Assembly: GCA_903772945.1 (NCBI GenBank)
Contig: CAICTM010000184.1
Location: 1-64,000, forward strand
Direction of reading: 5' to 3'
DNA length: 64,000 nt
Origin: Seminavis robusta
Lineage: Eukaryota; Bacillariophyta; Bacillariophyceae; Naviculales; Naviculaceae
Position numbers and translations under genes: made by a program. Below the pieces are notes generated by a model that saw nothing but the letters and a program-made list of their open reading frames with translations, ran no database searches and was not told the origin of the DNA. Below, one piece after another: positions 30,837 to 39,333 of this stretch (position 1 is its first letter; each line of letters starts with the position of its first letter).

Positions 30837-31856
30837 TCATTTTGTGACGCCGTCTGTTATTGTTGTGGTGGTTGTCAAAGCACTATCTTCTTGTTCTCTT
30901 TGATCCAACAAAATGTTGCCCTTGGCATCAATGACATGAGAAAAGTATTCCACGGGCAGACATCCGTCAATCCCTGCCGTCAAGATGACGCCGTTGGCAC
31001 TTTGGTAAAAGAGAATATCATCTTTGGTGGCACATTTGGCGGCATGGATGTAAATATAGATCTCGCTTGTACGGCGCATCCCGGAAATGACTCCATCTTG
31101 GGGCAAGCCAGAAGCAAAGTGAATATGATTGCGGGTCATTTTGTTGAGACCCTGGGTCCGAATGGCAGTCTCCCATGGCACCCGATAGGTTCCATGGACA
31201 ATGACTGGTATTTGCATCAATTGTTCAGGAGGTATGGGTGTCAGCAGCAAATTGGCGTCAATAAAGGAGAGTGAATGGCCTTGGGATGCACGGATGCAGA
31301 GAATTGTACTCTTGTCGTGGTTAATGGTATCTTCTGGTGCCGTTGTCTTTAGATTTGGGTAGTTTTCGAGCGGCATCCAATCCATGTGGTATCTTTGTTT
31401 GTCATTGGACTGCACGATTTCTTGAAGATCTCGGAGTGTAATTCCGTGCTGATGGAGCTTGGGTTCTCTACAAGCCATGATTTCGGCAACAGGAACAAAC
31501 CCATCGGGAGTCATGGTCAAGCCAATCTTGGGGCCTCGGTGCCGGAGAGCCCATGATAGCGCCCTGGAGATTTTCTCTTCTCTTGTGAGTTCGCGTCGCT
31601 GCTTTCTCTTGTTGTTTTTGCCTTGGTCACCTTTGGCCTTGTGGTGGCTTGGCTTTGGTTGGGGCTTGCTGTTGCTACTGCTCATGGTGTCTGGACTACC
31701 TGCCGCGATGGGTTCATGGATGGTTCGAGAGGAAAGGAAGAGGTTTGGATGAATAGTACCAGCACCGCTCAGGTGTTGCTGTGTGAACGTCTGGACGGGA
31801 GGAAAGCGAACAAAATTCGATTGGAACGTTCGAATAGATTTGCGACCTTCAGTCAT
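30837..31856 (-). CDS. TPT1: tRNA 2'-phosphotransferase (Tpt1/KptA family)
   Basis: A single exon of 339 residues from the ATG at 31856; a second possible start lies at 31685 (MSSSNSK). Tpt1 removes the 2'-phosphate left at tRNA splice junctions, using NAD+ and releasing ADP-ribose-1'',2''-cyclic phosphate. The fold is complete: ISRALSWALRHR at the start, then DGFVPVAEIM, the RASQGHS block with its Arg and His, the HGTY motif, and MTRNHIHFA with the following IYIHA strand. The conserved Arg-His-Arg catalytic positions are all visible. The first 100 residues are not conserved and are Lys/Gln-rich before the domain; the longer start adds a segment that could be a targeting peptide. The gene is head to head with a Nudix hydrolase. 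Confidence 0.93.
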   Translation of the reverse strand: MTEGRKSIRTFQSNFVRFPPVQTFTQQHLSGAGTIHPNLFLSSRTIHEPIAAGSPDTMSSSNSKPQPKPSHHKAKGDQGKNNKRKQRRELTREEKISRALSWALRHRGPKIGLTMTPDGFVPVAEIMACREPKLHQHGITLRDLQEIVQSNDKQRYHMDWMPLENYPNLKTTAPEDTINHDKSTILCIRASQGHSLSFIDANLLLTPIPPEQLMQIPVIVHGTYRVPWETAIRTQGLNKMTRNHIHFASGLPQDGVISGMRRTSEIYIYIHAAKCATKDDILFYQSANGVILTAGIDGCLPVEYFSHVIDAKGNILLDQREQEDSALTTTTTITDGVTK

Positions 31857-32101
31857 GGATACTTTTGCTCGAGACGCAAGCCAAAAACGACGATTTTTCT
31901 ATTCGCTCACACATCGCCAACAGACCCTTGACCATGAACCGCGCGGACAGAATACTAACAACAGCTATGATAGTAGATTGCGGCACAAGGTCCAGAAGTA
32001 CCGGTAACAGCAACGAAGGAGGTTTTATGAATTGGACTCAAGATTACTTGATCAGTCAATTAGCAACCGCAACGAAGCAAGATAGTCCGAACAGCCTCAA
32101 A
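31857..32101. promoter_or_regulatory. Shared divergent promoter region of TPT1 and Nudix copy B
   Basis: Only 245 bp separate the two start codons. It contains TACCGGTA at 31999-32006. No other element is clear. Co-regulation is inferred from position alone. Confidence 0.4.
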
Positions 32102-32893
32102 ATGACGAATCGACTCCTCCTGCGGGAAGTCAACCAACGAAATCCGCTTGTCCCATTCTTGTGGGGCTGTCTAATCAGCTATTTGGCGGCATATTGGCAG
32201 ATGACCAGGTCTTGTGGGTCCAACAGCGCGGCCGCCGTTAGACGGGGATCTCGCAGTCAAGAATCCAAGTTTAAAGGTGTTCAGCACTGGAAAGAAGGCT
32301 TTACCCAAAAAGTTGAGACTCTCTATGAGACACCATTTGCAAGATTTCAGGTCCATTCAGTCAAACTGGAGAGTGGAAAGATTGTGGATGATTGGATGTG
32401 GTTTGACGAAGCAGAACATGTCAATATCCTTGTCGAAAAGGCATCCACCAATGGTGGTGCACCAGCCTATCTGGTATTGCGACAAACAAAATATGGAGCT
32501 TCTGGAGAGACTCTGGCCATTGTGGGGGGACTCATGGAACCAGGTGAAAATGCATTGGACACTGCCAAAAGAGAGTTGAAGGAAGAGTTGGGATTAGAAT
32601 CTCAGGAATGGATGCCACTGGGGTCCTACCGAACGGCAATCAATCGAGGAGGTGGTATTGTCCATTGTTATATGGCTGGAAATAGTACTCCAATTCCAAA
32701 CACCAGAGTTTCCGGGGAAGGTGGGAGAGCATTTGGAGAATCTGAGAAGCAACAGTTGGTGGAAATGTCCAGGGAGCAGCTTGTAGATGCCATGTTGCAG
32801 GGGAAGTTTCAAGAGGTCAAATGGACTGCTACAATTGCATTGGCCATGCTCAAAACAGGAATAGCAGAAGCACACAATTCAAAGTTGAGTTGA
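32102..32893 (+). CDS. Membrane-anchored Nudix hydrolase (copy B)
   Basis: A single exon of 263 residues. The ATG at 32102 is chosen because it aligns with the start of copy A at 18215; the frame is open further upstream but without similarity. The N-terminal anchor (VPFLWGCLISYLAAYW), the block FARFQVHSVKLESGKIVDDW and the full Nudix box (GGLMEPGENALDTAKREL followed by KEELGL) are present. The two copies are alike along their whole length. Differences cluster in the linker after the anchor and near the C-terminus. It probably acts on ADP-ribose or a related NDP compound. Its pairing with TPT1, whose product is an ADP-ribose derivative, is suggestive. Confidence 0.88.
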   Translation: MTNRLLLREVNQRNPLVPFLWGCLISYLAAYWQMTRSCGSNSAAAVRRGSRSQESKFKGVQHWKEGFTQKVETLYETPFARFQVHSVKLESGKIVDDWMWFDEAEHVNILVEKASTNGGAPAYLVLRQTKYGASGETLAIVGGLMEPGENALDTAKRELKEELGLESQEWMPLGSYRTAINRGGGIVHCYMAGNSTPIPNTRVSGEGGRAFGESEKQQLVEMSREQLVDAMLQGKFQEVKWTATIALAMLKTGIAEAHNSKLS

Positions 32894-33759
32894 CCCTGCA
32901 GCAAAATGGGCGAGGGAACTGTGCAGAGCACGCAATATGGTTTCGCTCACTTAGATGACTGTAAATAGATCTCCCAAGTTAGACAAACCTCTGCAGTGCC
33001 CAAAACCCTCCACCAGTCGTTTTCCATCCTAGTAGGGGATTGCACTAGAATGGCAACAGGAAAGCAATGTCGGAGGCACCTCCCACAGTGCTACCGGCAC
33101 ATGCGTAATAGCTGGAAGTGCCATTTCTGAAAACTCTTGTTTCTCTTGAAGTTTTTGTTTGGTTCTGCTGGGTATGATAGAAGGAACAAGCATCTCAGTC
33201 GAAGCCCAAGATTCTTGTACCATCAAATACAACATGCTCGTGGCAAGACAGCCCTGAATTATTTCGATCATTAGTCAGACAGAAACAAAAGTGGACTGTT
33301 CTATAGTTATTCTAAGCTCTTTTTAGTGCCCTCCAGTCAACAAGGGTAATGATTGGATTGTTGGATATGCTTAGAACTTAGAAGTGAAGAGCTCGAAGAG
33401 AATAGCTAGCCTGCCCACTTACAGCATCATGAGTAGCTTCGGCCGTCGTCGAGTTTGTTAGGACAAGTACTAGTACCGGTAGGGTGCCACTGTGATTGAC
33501 TCAATCCGCCAGCGTTAGTAGGGCCGCTGGATCATTACTTCCCTCTCATTTGCTTGGCATTTCCTTGACACTTCCTTGGTATCGTCTTGAAACTTTGGCT
33601 TTGTTTCGTTCCTGCCACGAGGTTCTAAGGAAGCCTTCACAAGCATGTTCCGGTATTTGCTCGTAGCACGGGTGGATTGCTTGCTCGACAAAGACTGGTT
33701 GATGACAAGCACTCATTGTTGCTATGGCTTGGTCTTGATCTTGCGTACTTACGAACGCA
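32894..33759. other. Intergenic, nothing recognised
   Basis: A convergent interval between Nudix copy B and the coiled-coil gene. It includes TACCGGTA at 33474-33481. Short open frames on the minus strand were not convincing. Confidence 0.45.
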
Positions 33760-36606
33760 TCAATCTGCCAAAGTAAAGAGCGGCACTGACGGATCGCCCT
33801 CCACCCCTTCCAGACATCGCATTTCATTGACGATTTCTTCAATATCTTTGCGACGTTTGTTCAGCCTTTTGCTAGTCCTTGCAACCTTCTTTTCCATCCC
33901 GTGCTTGTCGCGAGCCGCCAATGCTTCGTGAATTTCACGTTGAGCATTCACCTCTTCTGCTTGCAACCGAGCTCTCTCCTCCTCTTCCAGCTGCTGCCGA
34001 ATTCTTTCATTTTCTTCTTGCTGCCGAGCTTTGTCTTCTTCTCGACGAGCCTTTGCTTCTTCGTGCCGCCGAGCCTTCTTTTCTCTTTTTCGACGAGCCT
34101 TCAATTCTTCTTCCTGTTGCTGCATCAACTCTTGTTTCTGTTGCTGAATCAACTCTGCTTCTTCCTGGTGAATGAAGTCTTTTTCCTCTTCGCGCCACCG
34201 ACCTCTCTTGTCCCTTTTTCGACGAGCCTTCAACTCTTCTTCCTGTTGCTGAATCAACTCTTCTTCATGTTGCTGAATCAACTCTCCTTCCTGCTGCTGC
34301 ATCAACTCTTCTCTTTGTTGCTGCATCAACTCTTCTCTTTGTTGCTGCATCAACGCTTCTCTTTGCTGCTGCATCAACTCTTCTTCCTCCTGACGAATTA
34401 ACTTTTGTTCCTCTTCACGCCACCGAGCCCTCTTTTCCCTTTTCCGACGAGCCTTCAACTCTTCTTGCTGTTGGTGCATCAACTCTTGTTCCTCCTCACG
34501 AGCTAATTCTTCGTCCTCTTCATGAAATGTCTCTTCTTGCTCCGGCTCTTGCTCTGCTTGGTGTTGTTTCTGTCGATCCTCTCGTTGTTGAACCCATTTC
34601 TCTCGATCCTCTCGTTGTTGAACCCATTTCTCTCGATCCTCTCGTTGATCCGGTTTCTCTCGATCCTCTCGTTGATCCCGTTGCCGTCGTTTTTTATTGG
34701 TCACTTGGGCACGATATTCTCGGAAGTCTTTCGCCTCTTTTTCCAGCCATCGATCTCGTTCCACTTCTCGTCGATCTCGCTCCACTTCTTGACGCCACGG
34801 TTTCTTTTCGTTCTTTCGGCAAGCCCTCTCCTCTTCCTCGTGTGGATGAGCCATCAACTCTTCTTCCACCCGACCCACCGTCTCGTTTGACTCCTTAGGA
34901 TGTCCCTCTCGGTGCTCCCGCTCTACTAGCTCTTCTCGTTCGCCTTTCTTTTGTCGTCTCTTTGCCAAGTCAGCAGTCAATTGGGCCCGGTCTTCCAAGA
35001 TTTGAGTCTTTTCCCGCGCTTGCTTTCGCATGTCACTGACCTTTCGTTTCAGGACGGCTGTGGTTCCACTTTGTTGACTTCTCTTGCTGGACCGTTTCCT
35101 GGCTCGACGAAGATTGATTACCAATTCACGTTGAGCTTGGAAGGTTTCATCGATCTTGTGTATTCTCTTGAGCAAGACGGGGTGATCACAGCGCTCATCC
35201 ATCAACTTGATCAAGGATTTGATCCACTTTTGTATTTTCTTCCGTTCCTTGACTTCCTTTCTGCAGTCCTGCTCTAATCGACTCAAGTCTTGCTCTGCCG
35301 TGCGATGGGCTTGCTGGAAGACTTGATGGATGTTGTTTAGTTGCGATACAATTTCGCCGTGCTGATCGACTTCCTGTTGCACTCGTTGTCGCGACTGGAT
35401 TTCCTCCTGCAGCTGTTTGTTCCGCGTTGCCATGTGACGACAGTTTTGTTCCAGTTCCGTGTTTTCGGCCTTTAACCTCAACACATTGGCCTTCATGCGA
35501 TCTTGTAGATCCTTGAGGCGTTTCATTTCGTCGTCAAAGATTTGCTGCGCCAACTCGGTTTCGAACCTTTCTATTTCCGCCTTTTTCCGCAGTTCGACCA
35601 ATCGTAGATCATTTCGTTTCCGCTTTTCAATGGCTTCAATCGTTTTGAGGCAATTGCTGAGCTTCTTATCGTATTCCTTCATGGTCTTTTTCTCGGCCTT
35701 GCGAATGGCTTCCGCTGCCTGTTCTTCCAGTCGTTTTTGAAAGGTGTTGGAATGATTCAAGCTTTTCATGAGACGTTCATCATGCCACGTGGTCGTGCTG
35801 AATGTGGTGTGGCTGTCTTTGGATCTGGAAGGCTGCAATGCGGGTGGATCATTGACAATATGATGACGCAGATTATGATGATGCATGGCAGGGGGATCCG
35901 GATTGGTATTGATGGAAGTGCTAGTTCCGGTGGTAGTGGTGTTATTGGTGGCAGGACTTATGGGTGTCTTGGGACTGTTGCGGGTGCGCAGGGGGGACGA
36001 CGGACGAGGTTTGGTGGCTTTGGGTTTGATAATCTTTACCGGTATCGTTGTGGTCGCGGCTGCGGTCTGTCGTCGAGGAGTCGGCTTGATGGTGGTTGGC
36101 TTGACCACCTCAACGTTGGTTGCAATGGATCGAGTGCGCTTGGGAGAAGCCGATGGACTGATCCGTTGCGTGTTGGCAATAGCGGTAGCGTAAGCGGCAG
36201 CCATGGGCGACCGTCTAGCTTTGTGGGCTTTCTGATATTGAATCGCCTTGTGTCGCGGAGAACGAGGAGCCGCAATGATTGGTTGTTCCGATACAGGCGA
36301 CAGCGTCGACACGGCGATGGACGGTATTTGCGAGTTGAAACTGTTGGAAGCCGAAACGCTCATTTCCACCTGATAGGGATCCACTGCCATGGCCAGTTTG
36401 CGGGTTCCAGAGTTGGTGGTGCTGGTGGTGTTGGTTCCAGGCGACAAGCAGTCCTTGTTTTCGACAGGTCTGTTTTGCAGATGGTTGGACTGGACGGCTA
36501 GGGCTTTCACCTTGGTCCTTGCTCTCGTAGCATTGTTTCTGTGAAGATAAGGAGACTTGCGATCCCTTCTCCGGGCCGTCGATATTGTAGCGGGTGCATC
36601 AATCAT
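33760..36606 (-). CDS. Large coiled-coil protein, Gln/Glu/Arg-rich
   Basis: A single exon of 948 residues. The first 270 residues are Thr/Ser/Pro-rich and basic, probably disordered. From about 280 to 520 a regular coiled coil is evident (KAEKKTMKEYDKKLSNCLKT; LEQDCRKEVKERKKIQKWI). From about 590 to the end the protein is built from charged repeats: REDREKWVQQ units, then EELMQQQR units and EELKARRKREKRARW units. The design is that of a filament, basal-body or trichohyalin-like structural protein; no motor or enzymatic domain is present. The repeats are reflected in the DNA (30- and 24-bp periods) and are likely to vary in copy number between strains. The function is not known. Confidence 0.75.
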   Translation of the reverse strand: MIDAPATISTARRRDRKSPYLHRNNATRARTKVKALAVQSNHLQNRPVENKDCLSPGTNTTSTTNSGTRKLAMAVDPYQVEMSVSASNSFNSQIPSIAVSTLSPVSEQPIIAAPRSPRHKAIQYQKAHKARRSPMAAAYATAIANTQRISPSASPKRTRSIATNVEVVKPTTIKPTPRRQTAAATTTIPVKIIKPKATKPRPSSPLRTRNSPKTPISPATNNTTTTGTSTSINTNPDPPAMHHHNLRHHIVNDPPALQPSRSKDSHTTFSTTTWHDERLMKSLNHSNTFQKRLEEQAAEAIRKAEKKTMKEYDKKLSNCLKTIEAIEKRKRNDLRLVELRKKAEIERFETELAQQIFDDEMKRLKDLQDRMKANVLRLKAENTELEQNCRHMATRNKQLQEEIQSRQRVQQEVDQHGEIVSQLNNIHQVFQQAHRTAEQDLSRLEQDCRKEVKERKKIQKWIKSLIKLMDERCDHPVLLKRIHKIDETFQAQRELVINLRRARKRSSKRSQQSGTTAVLKRKVSDMRKQAREKTQILEDRAQLTADLAKRRQKKGEREELVEREHREGHPKESNETVGRVEEELMAHPHEEEERACRKNEKKPWRQEVERDRREVERDRWLEKEAKDFREYRAQVTNKKRRQRDQREDREKPDQREDREKWVQQREDREKWVQQREDRQKQHQAEQEPEQEETFHEEDEELAREEEQELMHQQQEELKARRKREKRARWREEEQKLIRQEEEELMQQQREALMQQQREELMQQQREELMQQQEGELIQQHEEELIQQQEEELKARRKRDKRGRWREEEKDFIHQEEAELIQQQKQELMQQQEEELKARRKREKKARRHEEAKARREEDKARQQEENERIRQQLEEEERARLQAEEVNAQREIHEALAARDKHGMEKKVARTSKRLNKRRKDIEEIVNEMRCLEGVEGDPSVPLFTLAD
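34560..34682 (-). repeat. 27-30-bp coding tandem repeat
   Basis: Four units with TCTCGATCCTCTCGTTG at the core encode the REDREKWVQQ / REDREKPDQ repeats of the coiled-coil protein. Adjacent units are near identical, which shows recent expansion. A second array of 24-bp units (TTGCTGCATCAACTCTTCTC) lies at about 34290-34390. Confidence 0.85.
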
Positions 36607-37081
36607 TGTCGCTATTTCGTTCTGTAATTGTGGATTGCTTTTTCTCAGAGATACCGTATCTCTATTGACCTGACTTGCTCTCCTTTGTCATTGGATCTCA
36701 ATGGCACCCGTCAAGCCAACAGTTGCTTACCTGAACGAACTGAACTGGCTACGGCAAACTGCTTGTGTCGTCCTTTGCTGCCAGAGCGGATAACGGTGGC
36801 ACTACTGGCTAAAGTACCGGTAAACAACGGAAGCGACTCTTGGTTGGTGGGTGGAGGCAAAACTGAAGACTCCTTTTGGTGGGCGAAAGAAACGGCGAGC
36901 TTGTGACTTTCAACCGGCGCGATGGTCTAAGTGCGATCCATGTGATATGGTAATTAGGCAGTCTGTGTGTGACGTCGAATTGTCGATCTAATTTAATATC
37001 GTCAGCGCTCTCCCACTGCTTCAAACTCCGACCTCCAACAATCCAATAAGACCATACCGGTAGCGAGGGACCAACTTGAGG
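36607..37081. other. Divergent intergenic region
   Basis: It lies between the coiled-coil gene and the ENY2 gene. It holds TACCGGTA at 36815-36822 and 37055-37062. No gene is supported, although an antisense frame runs across the first ENY2 exon. Confidence 0.45.
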
Positions 37082-37536
37082 ATGACAGAACAGAAGCAAG
37101 AGACAAAGAAGGGCAAGGCTGCAAAGGAAGAACGAAAAGAAGCGTCTAAGATCGTTCATCGTCTGCAAGAATCCGGGGACTTTCAACGGTGAGCAGGAGA
37201 ACAGAATGCCGGTGGCAACTCGAGTGCATGCTGTTTCTTGATCTCACGATTTCTTTCACTCTATTACTGTCTACGGTACCTGCTTGGTTAATTATTTTAA
37301 GACTCCAAGAACAGTTGCTCTGCAAAATTCTCTACGATCATCCCGAATGGTGGGATAAAATGCGCCAACAGGTCCGAGAATCTGTCCAATCTAAAGAAGC
37401 TGGGGTCCTGGATATCACCCTCGATGAATTATCCCATGACTTGGTCAAGGCAGGCAAAGATGCAGTTCCCGAAGAGATTCGTGAAGCCATGATGGCACAA
37501 ATTCAAGAAGCTGTAGCTAGCCAGAGCCACAGGTAG
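37082..37536 (+). CDS. ENY2: ENY2/Sus1 transcription and mRNA-export factor
   Basis: Two exons, 37082-37188 and 37302-37536, joined across a 113-nt GT-AG intron that splits an Arg codon; 113 residues. The first exon gives a Lys/Glu-rich leader and the helix ASKIVHRLQESGDFQR. The second continues LQEQLLCKILYDHPEWWD and ends with a helical EEIREAMMAQIQEAV. The spacing (G-x-x-x-x-L-x-x-x-L, then W..., then a TLDEL segment and VPEEIR) is that of ENY2/Sus1, a small helical subunit of the SAGA deubiquitinase module and the TREX-2 mRNA export complex. The length matches the family (about 100 residues). The first exon is short enough to be missed by simple frame searches. Confidence 0.88.
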
Positions 37537-37945
37537 CCACCGGTTAGCGTAATACATGTACATGCATACTGGCTAGCTAGATAGTTGAGCCGGGGTATCC
37601 TCAGAGGGGCAAAGGAATTGGATACCGTACCCTAACAATCCACATCATACCGGGAATTCAATTACTCAACTCGTCCTCGTTGCCTTTGATTTATTTAGTT
37701 GGATGAACGGCAAATCAGCCATGCATACTTATGCCGAGGGAGAAAATTGAATCCGCCACGGCGCAGCTCGATGGGCAAGGCTAACCGCATATGTAGACGG
37801 CAACTTTGTCAAAATAGCACTACAGTTGTTACCAAACTATGGCTATTTTCCCATTGAATGAGTACGAAGAGACGATACTCTAGCTACCGGTAGTACCAGT
37901 ATGATAGTCTACATGTAGTAGGCCAGGAAAGCCCATCACTAACCG
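37537..37945. other. Intergenic, nothing recognised
   Basis: Rich in palindromic words: TACATGTA forms near 37552 and 37912, GCTAGCTAG near 37572, and TACCGGTA at 37885-37892. Confidence 0.45.
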
Positions 37946-39199
37946 ATGCTGGATCAAAAGAACGAAATCGAAATGAGCAAAGATCTCAATCACGCGAAGG
38001 CTTCCACGACCAAAAGTCAAAGATCCATTACCAAAGCCAACCGTCAAGTTTTTGGAAGACCTCATCTGTATGTGGTACAAAGAAGTACTATAGCACCGAA
38101 AGGTATCTTATCAAAGAGCAACACTGAACCAAAGCAACTTGGCTTTGAAGAATCCAAAGAAGGAAGATCGACAATGGCATCATCACTAGAGGACAAGGCG
38201 TTATCCGACACGGATGTGTCTAGCCAAGGCAGCGATGCAGAAGTGGGCAACATGAAAAAGATGCTGATGGATACCAAAGTGGAGGGCGGCAAGTCCGCAT
38301 GGGCGACCACATTGGAGACGTTGGGTATGAGTGATGGTGGCAAGAAGAAAAAGGGCGATATTCTCTGTGATAGCTTTGCAGAAGCCATGAAGGTATTCTA
38401 CGAATTGATTCAAGGCAAAGATTGGGACTTTGCCACGACGCCCTTTGACGACTTTAATGCTACCAAGGAGCAGCTGTTTCAAGCCTTTGTTCATTGGTCT
38501 CGCAAGAGTAGTGACGATGGTGAAGCAAGCTCTTACAATCCTTCCAAAGCACTAAGGCGGTTGGAAGCGTATGTGGAATGGATGAACAAGAATTGCAAGG
38601 ACATGAACCTGCAGGGTAGCACCATGAAAGAAGCGGCGGATAACTGGAAGATGAAGATTACACATGACAAAAAGGGACGTCTCGTGTGGTGGATTGATAT
38701 CCCTAGTCTGGATCTGAAATCTCTCAAGCAGGTGCCTCCGGAGGACACGCTGCGACTCTTTGTATGGATGAGCCACATGATCGTCTTTGACAAGGGGGCT
38801 CAAGAGCATGGATTGGTTCTGGTAGAAGCCATGGGCAAACACACGGGCCTTATGGAAACAATGACAACTGTATCCATGGATGTTGGCACCAAACTGGACC
38901 GTTTGACCATTGGGATTCTCCCTATCAAAATGGAAGCTTGTTTTGTTTACAACAATCCTACTTGGCTGCGTGTCATCATGGCACTGATGAGCCCATTCAT
39001 GGGTGCAAAGATGAGGAAGCGAATCTTTGTTGTACCCAACAAGACGGAACCTCAGGCGTACTTTGAGGAAGAGTTGGGGAAAGAGAACTTCCCCACTGGA
39101 ATTTCACAGCTAGAAGGATCGGTAGAAAAGGACATGGTGGCTCAAACATTGGAGAGATTGGCAGGAAAGGATGTGATCACCGATGAGATTGAGACCTAG
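37946..39199 (+). CDS. CRAL-TRIO (Sec14-like) domain protein
   Basis: A single exon of 417 residues. The first 140 residues are low-complexity and probably disordered. An N-terminal helical lobe follows (NPSKALRRLEAYVEWMN). A lipid-binding fold then runs from about 225 to 370: LRLFVWMSHMIVFDKGAQEHGLVLVEAM corresponds to the strand region with the conserved D-x-x-G turn, and KMEACFVYNNPTWLRVIMALMSPFMGAKM to the gate helix region of CRAL-TRIO proteins. Such proteins bind one phospholipid, sterol or hydrophobic metabolite and exchange it between membranes. No transmembrane segment or plastid signal is visible. Which lipid is bound cannot be said. The alternative start MASSLEDKAL at 38174 is possible. 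Confidence 0.75.
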   Translation: MLDQKNEIEMSKDLNHAKASTTKSQRSITKANRQVFGRPHLYVVQRSTIAPKGILSKSNTEPKQLGFEESKEGRSTMASSLEDKALSDTDVSSQGSDAEVGNMKKMLMDTKVEGGKSAWATTLETLGMSDGGKKKKGDILCDSFAEAMKVFYELIQGKDWDFATTPFDDFNATKEQLFQAFVHWSRKSSDDGEASSYNPSKALRRLEAYVEWMNKNCKDMNLQGSTMKEAADNWKMKITHDKKGRLVWWIDIPSLDLKSLKQVPPEDTLRLFVWMSHMIVFDKGAQEHGLVLVEAMGKHTGLMETMTTVSMDVGTKLDRLTIGILPIKMEACFVYNNPTWLRVIMALMSPFMGAKMRKRIFVVPNKTEPQAYFEEELGKENFPTGISQLEGSVEKDMVAQTLERLAGKDVITDEIET

Positions 39200-39333
39200 C
39201 TAGCTCTGCAGAATGCATGGTTTGTTTGTTGTTTGGTCTACAGTAACCGTATTTATTAGTACTTGTCTATTATGAACTACCCTCTTGGTTCTTCAGCTAG
39301 ACGGCAGTCACTCAATACCAAAACCGGTAGCCC

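Noticed and set aside
35737-36501. Gly-rich 254-codon frame opposite the coiled-coil gene
   Set aside because: It is the complement of a Thr/Pro/Ser-rich disordered region with a longer real frame. The composition is what the antisense of that region must give.
36809-37186. 125-codon minus-strand frame over the first ENY2 exon
   Set aside because: There is no homology, and it overlaps a well-supported ENY2 exon with correct splice phase.
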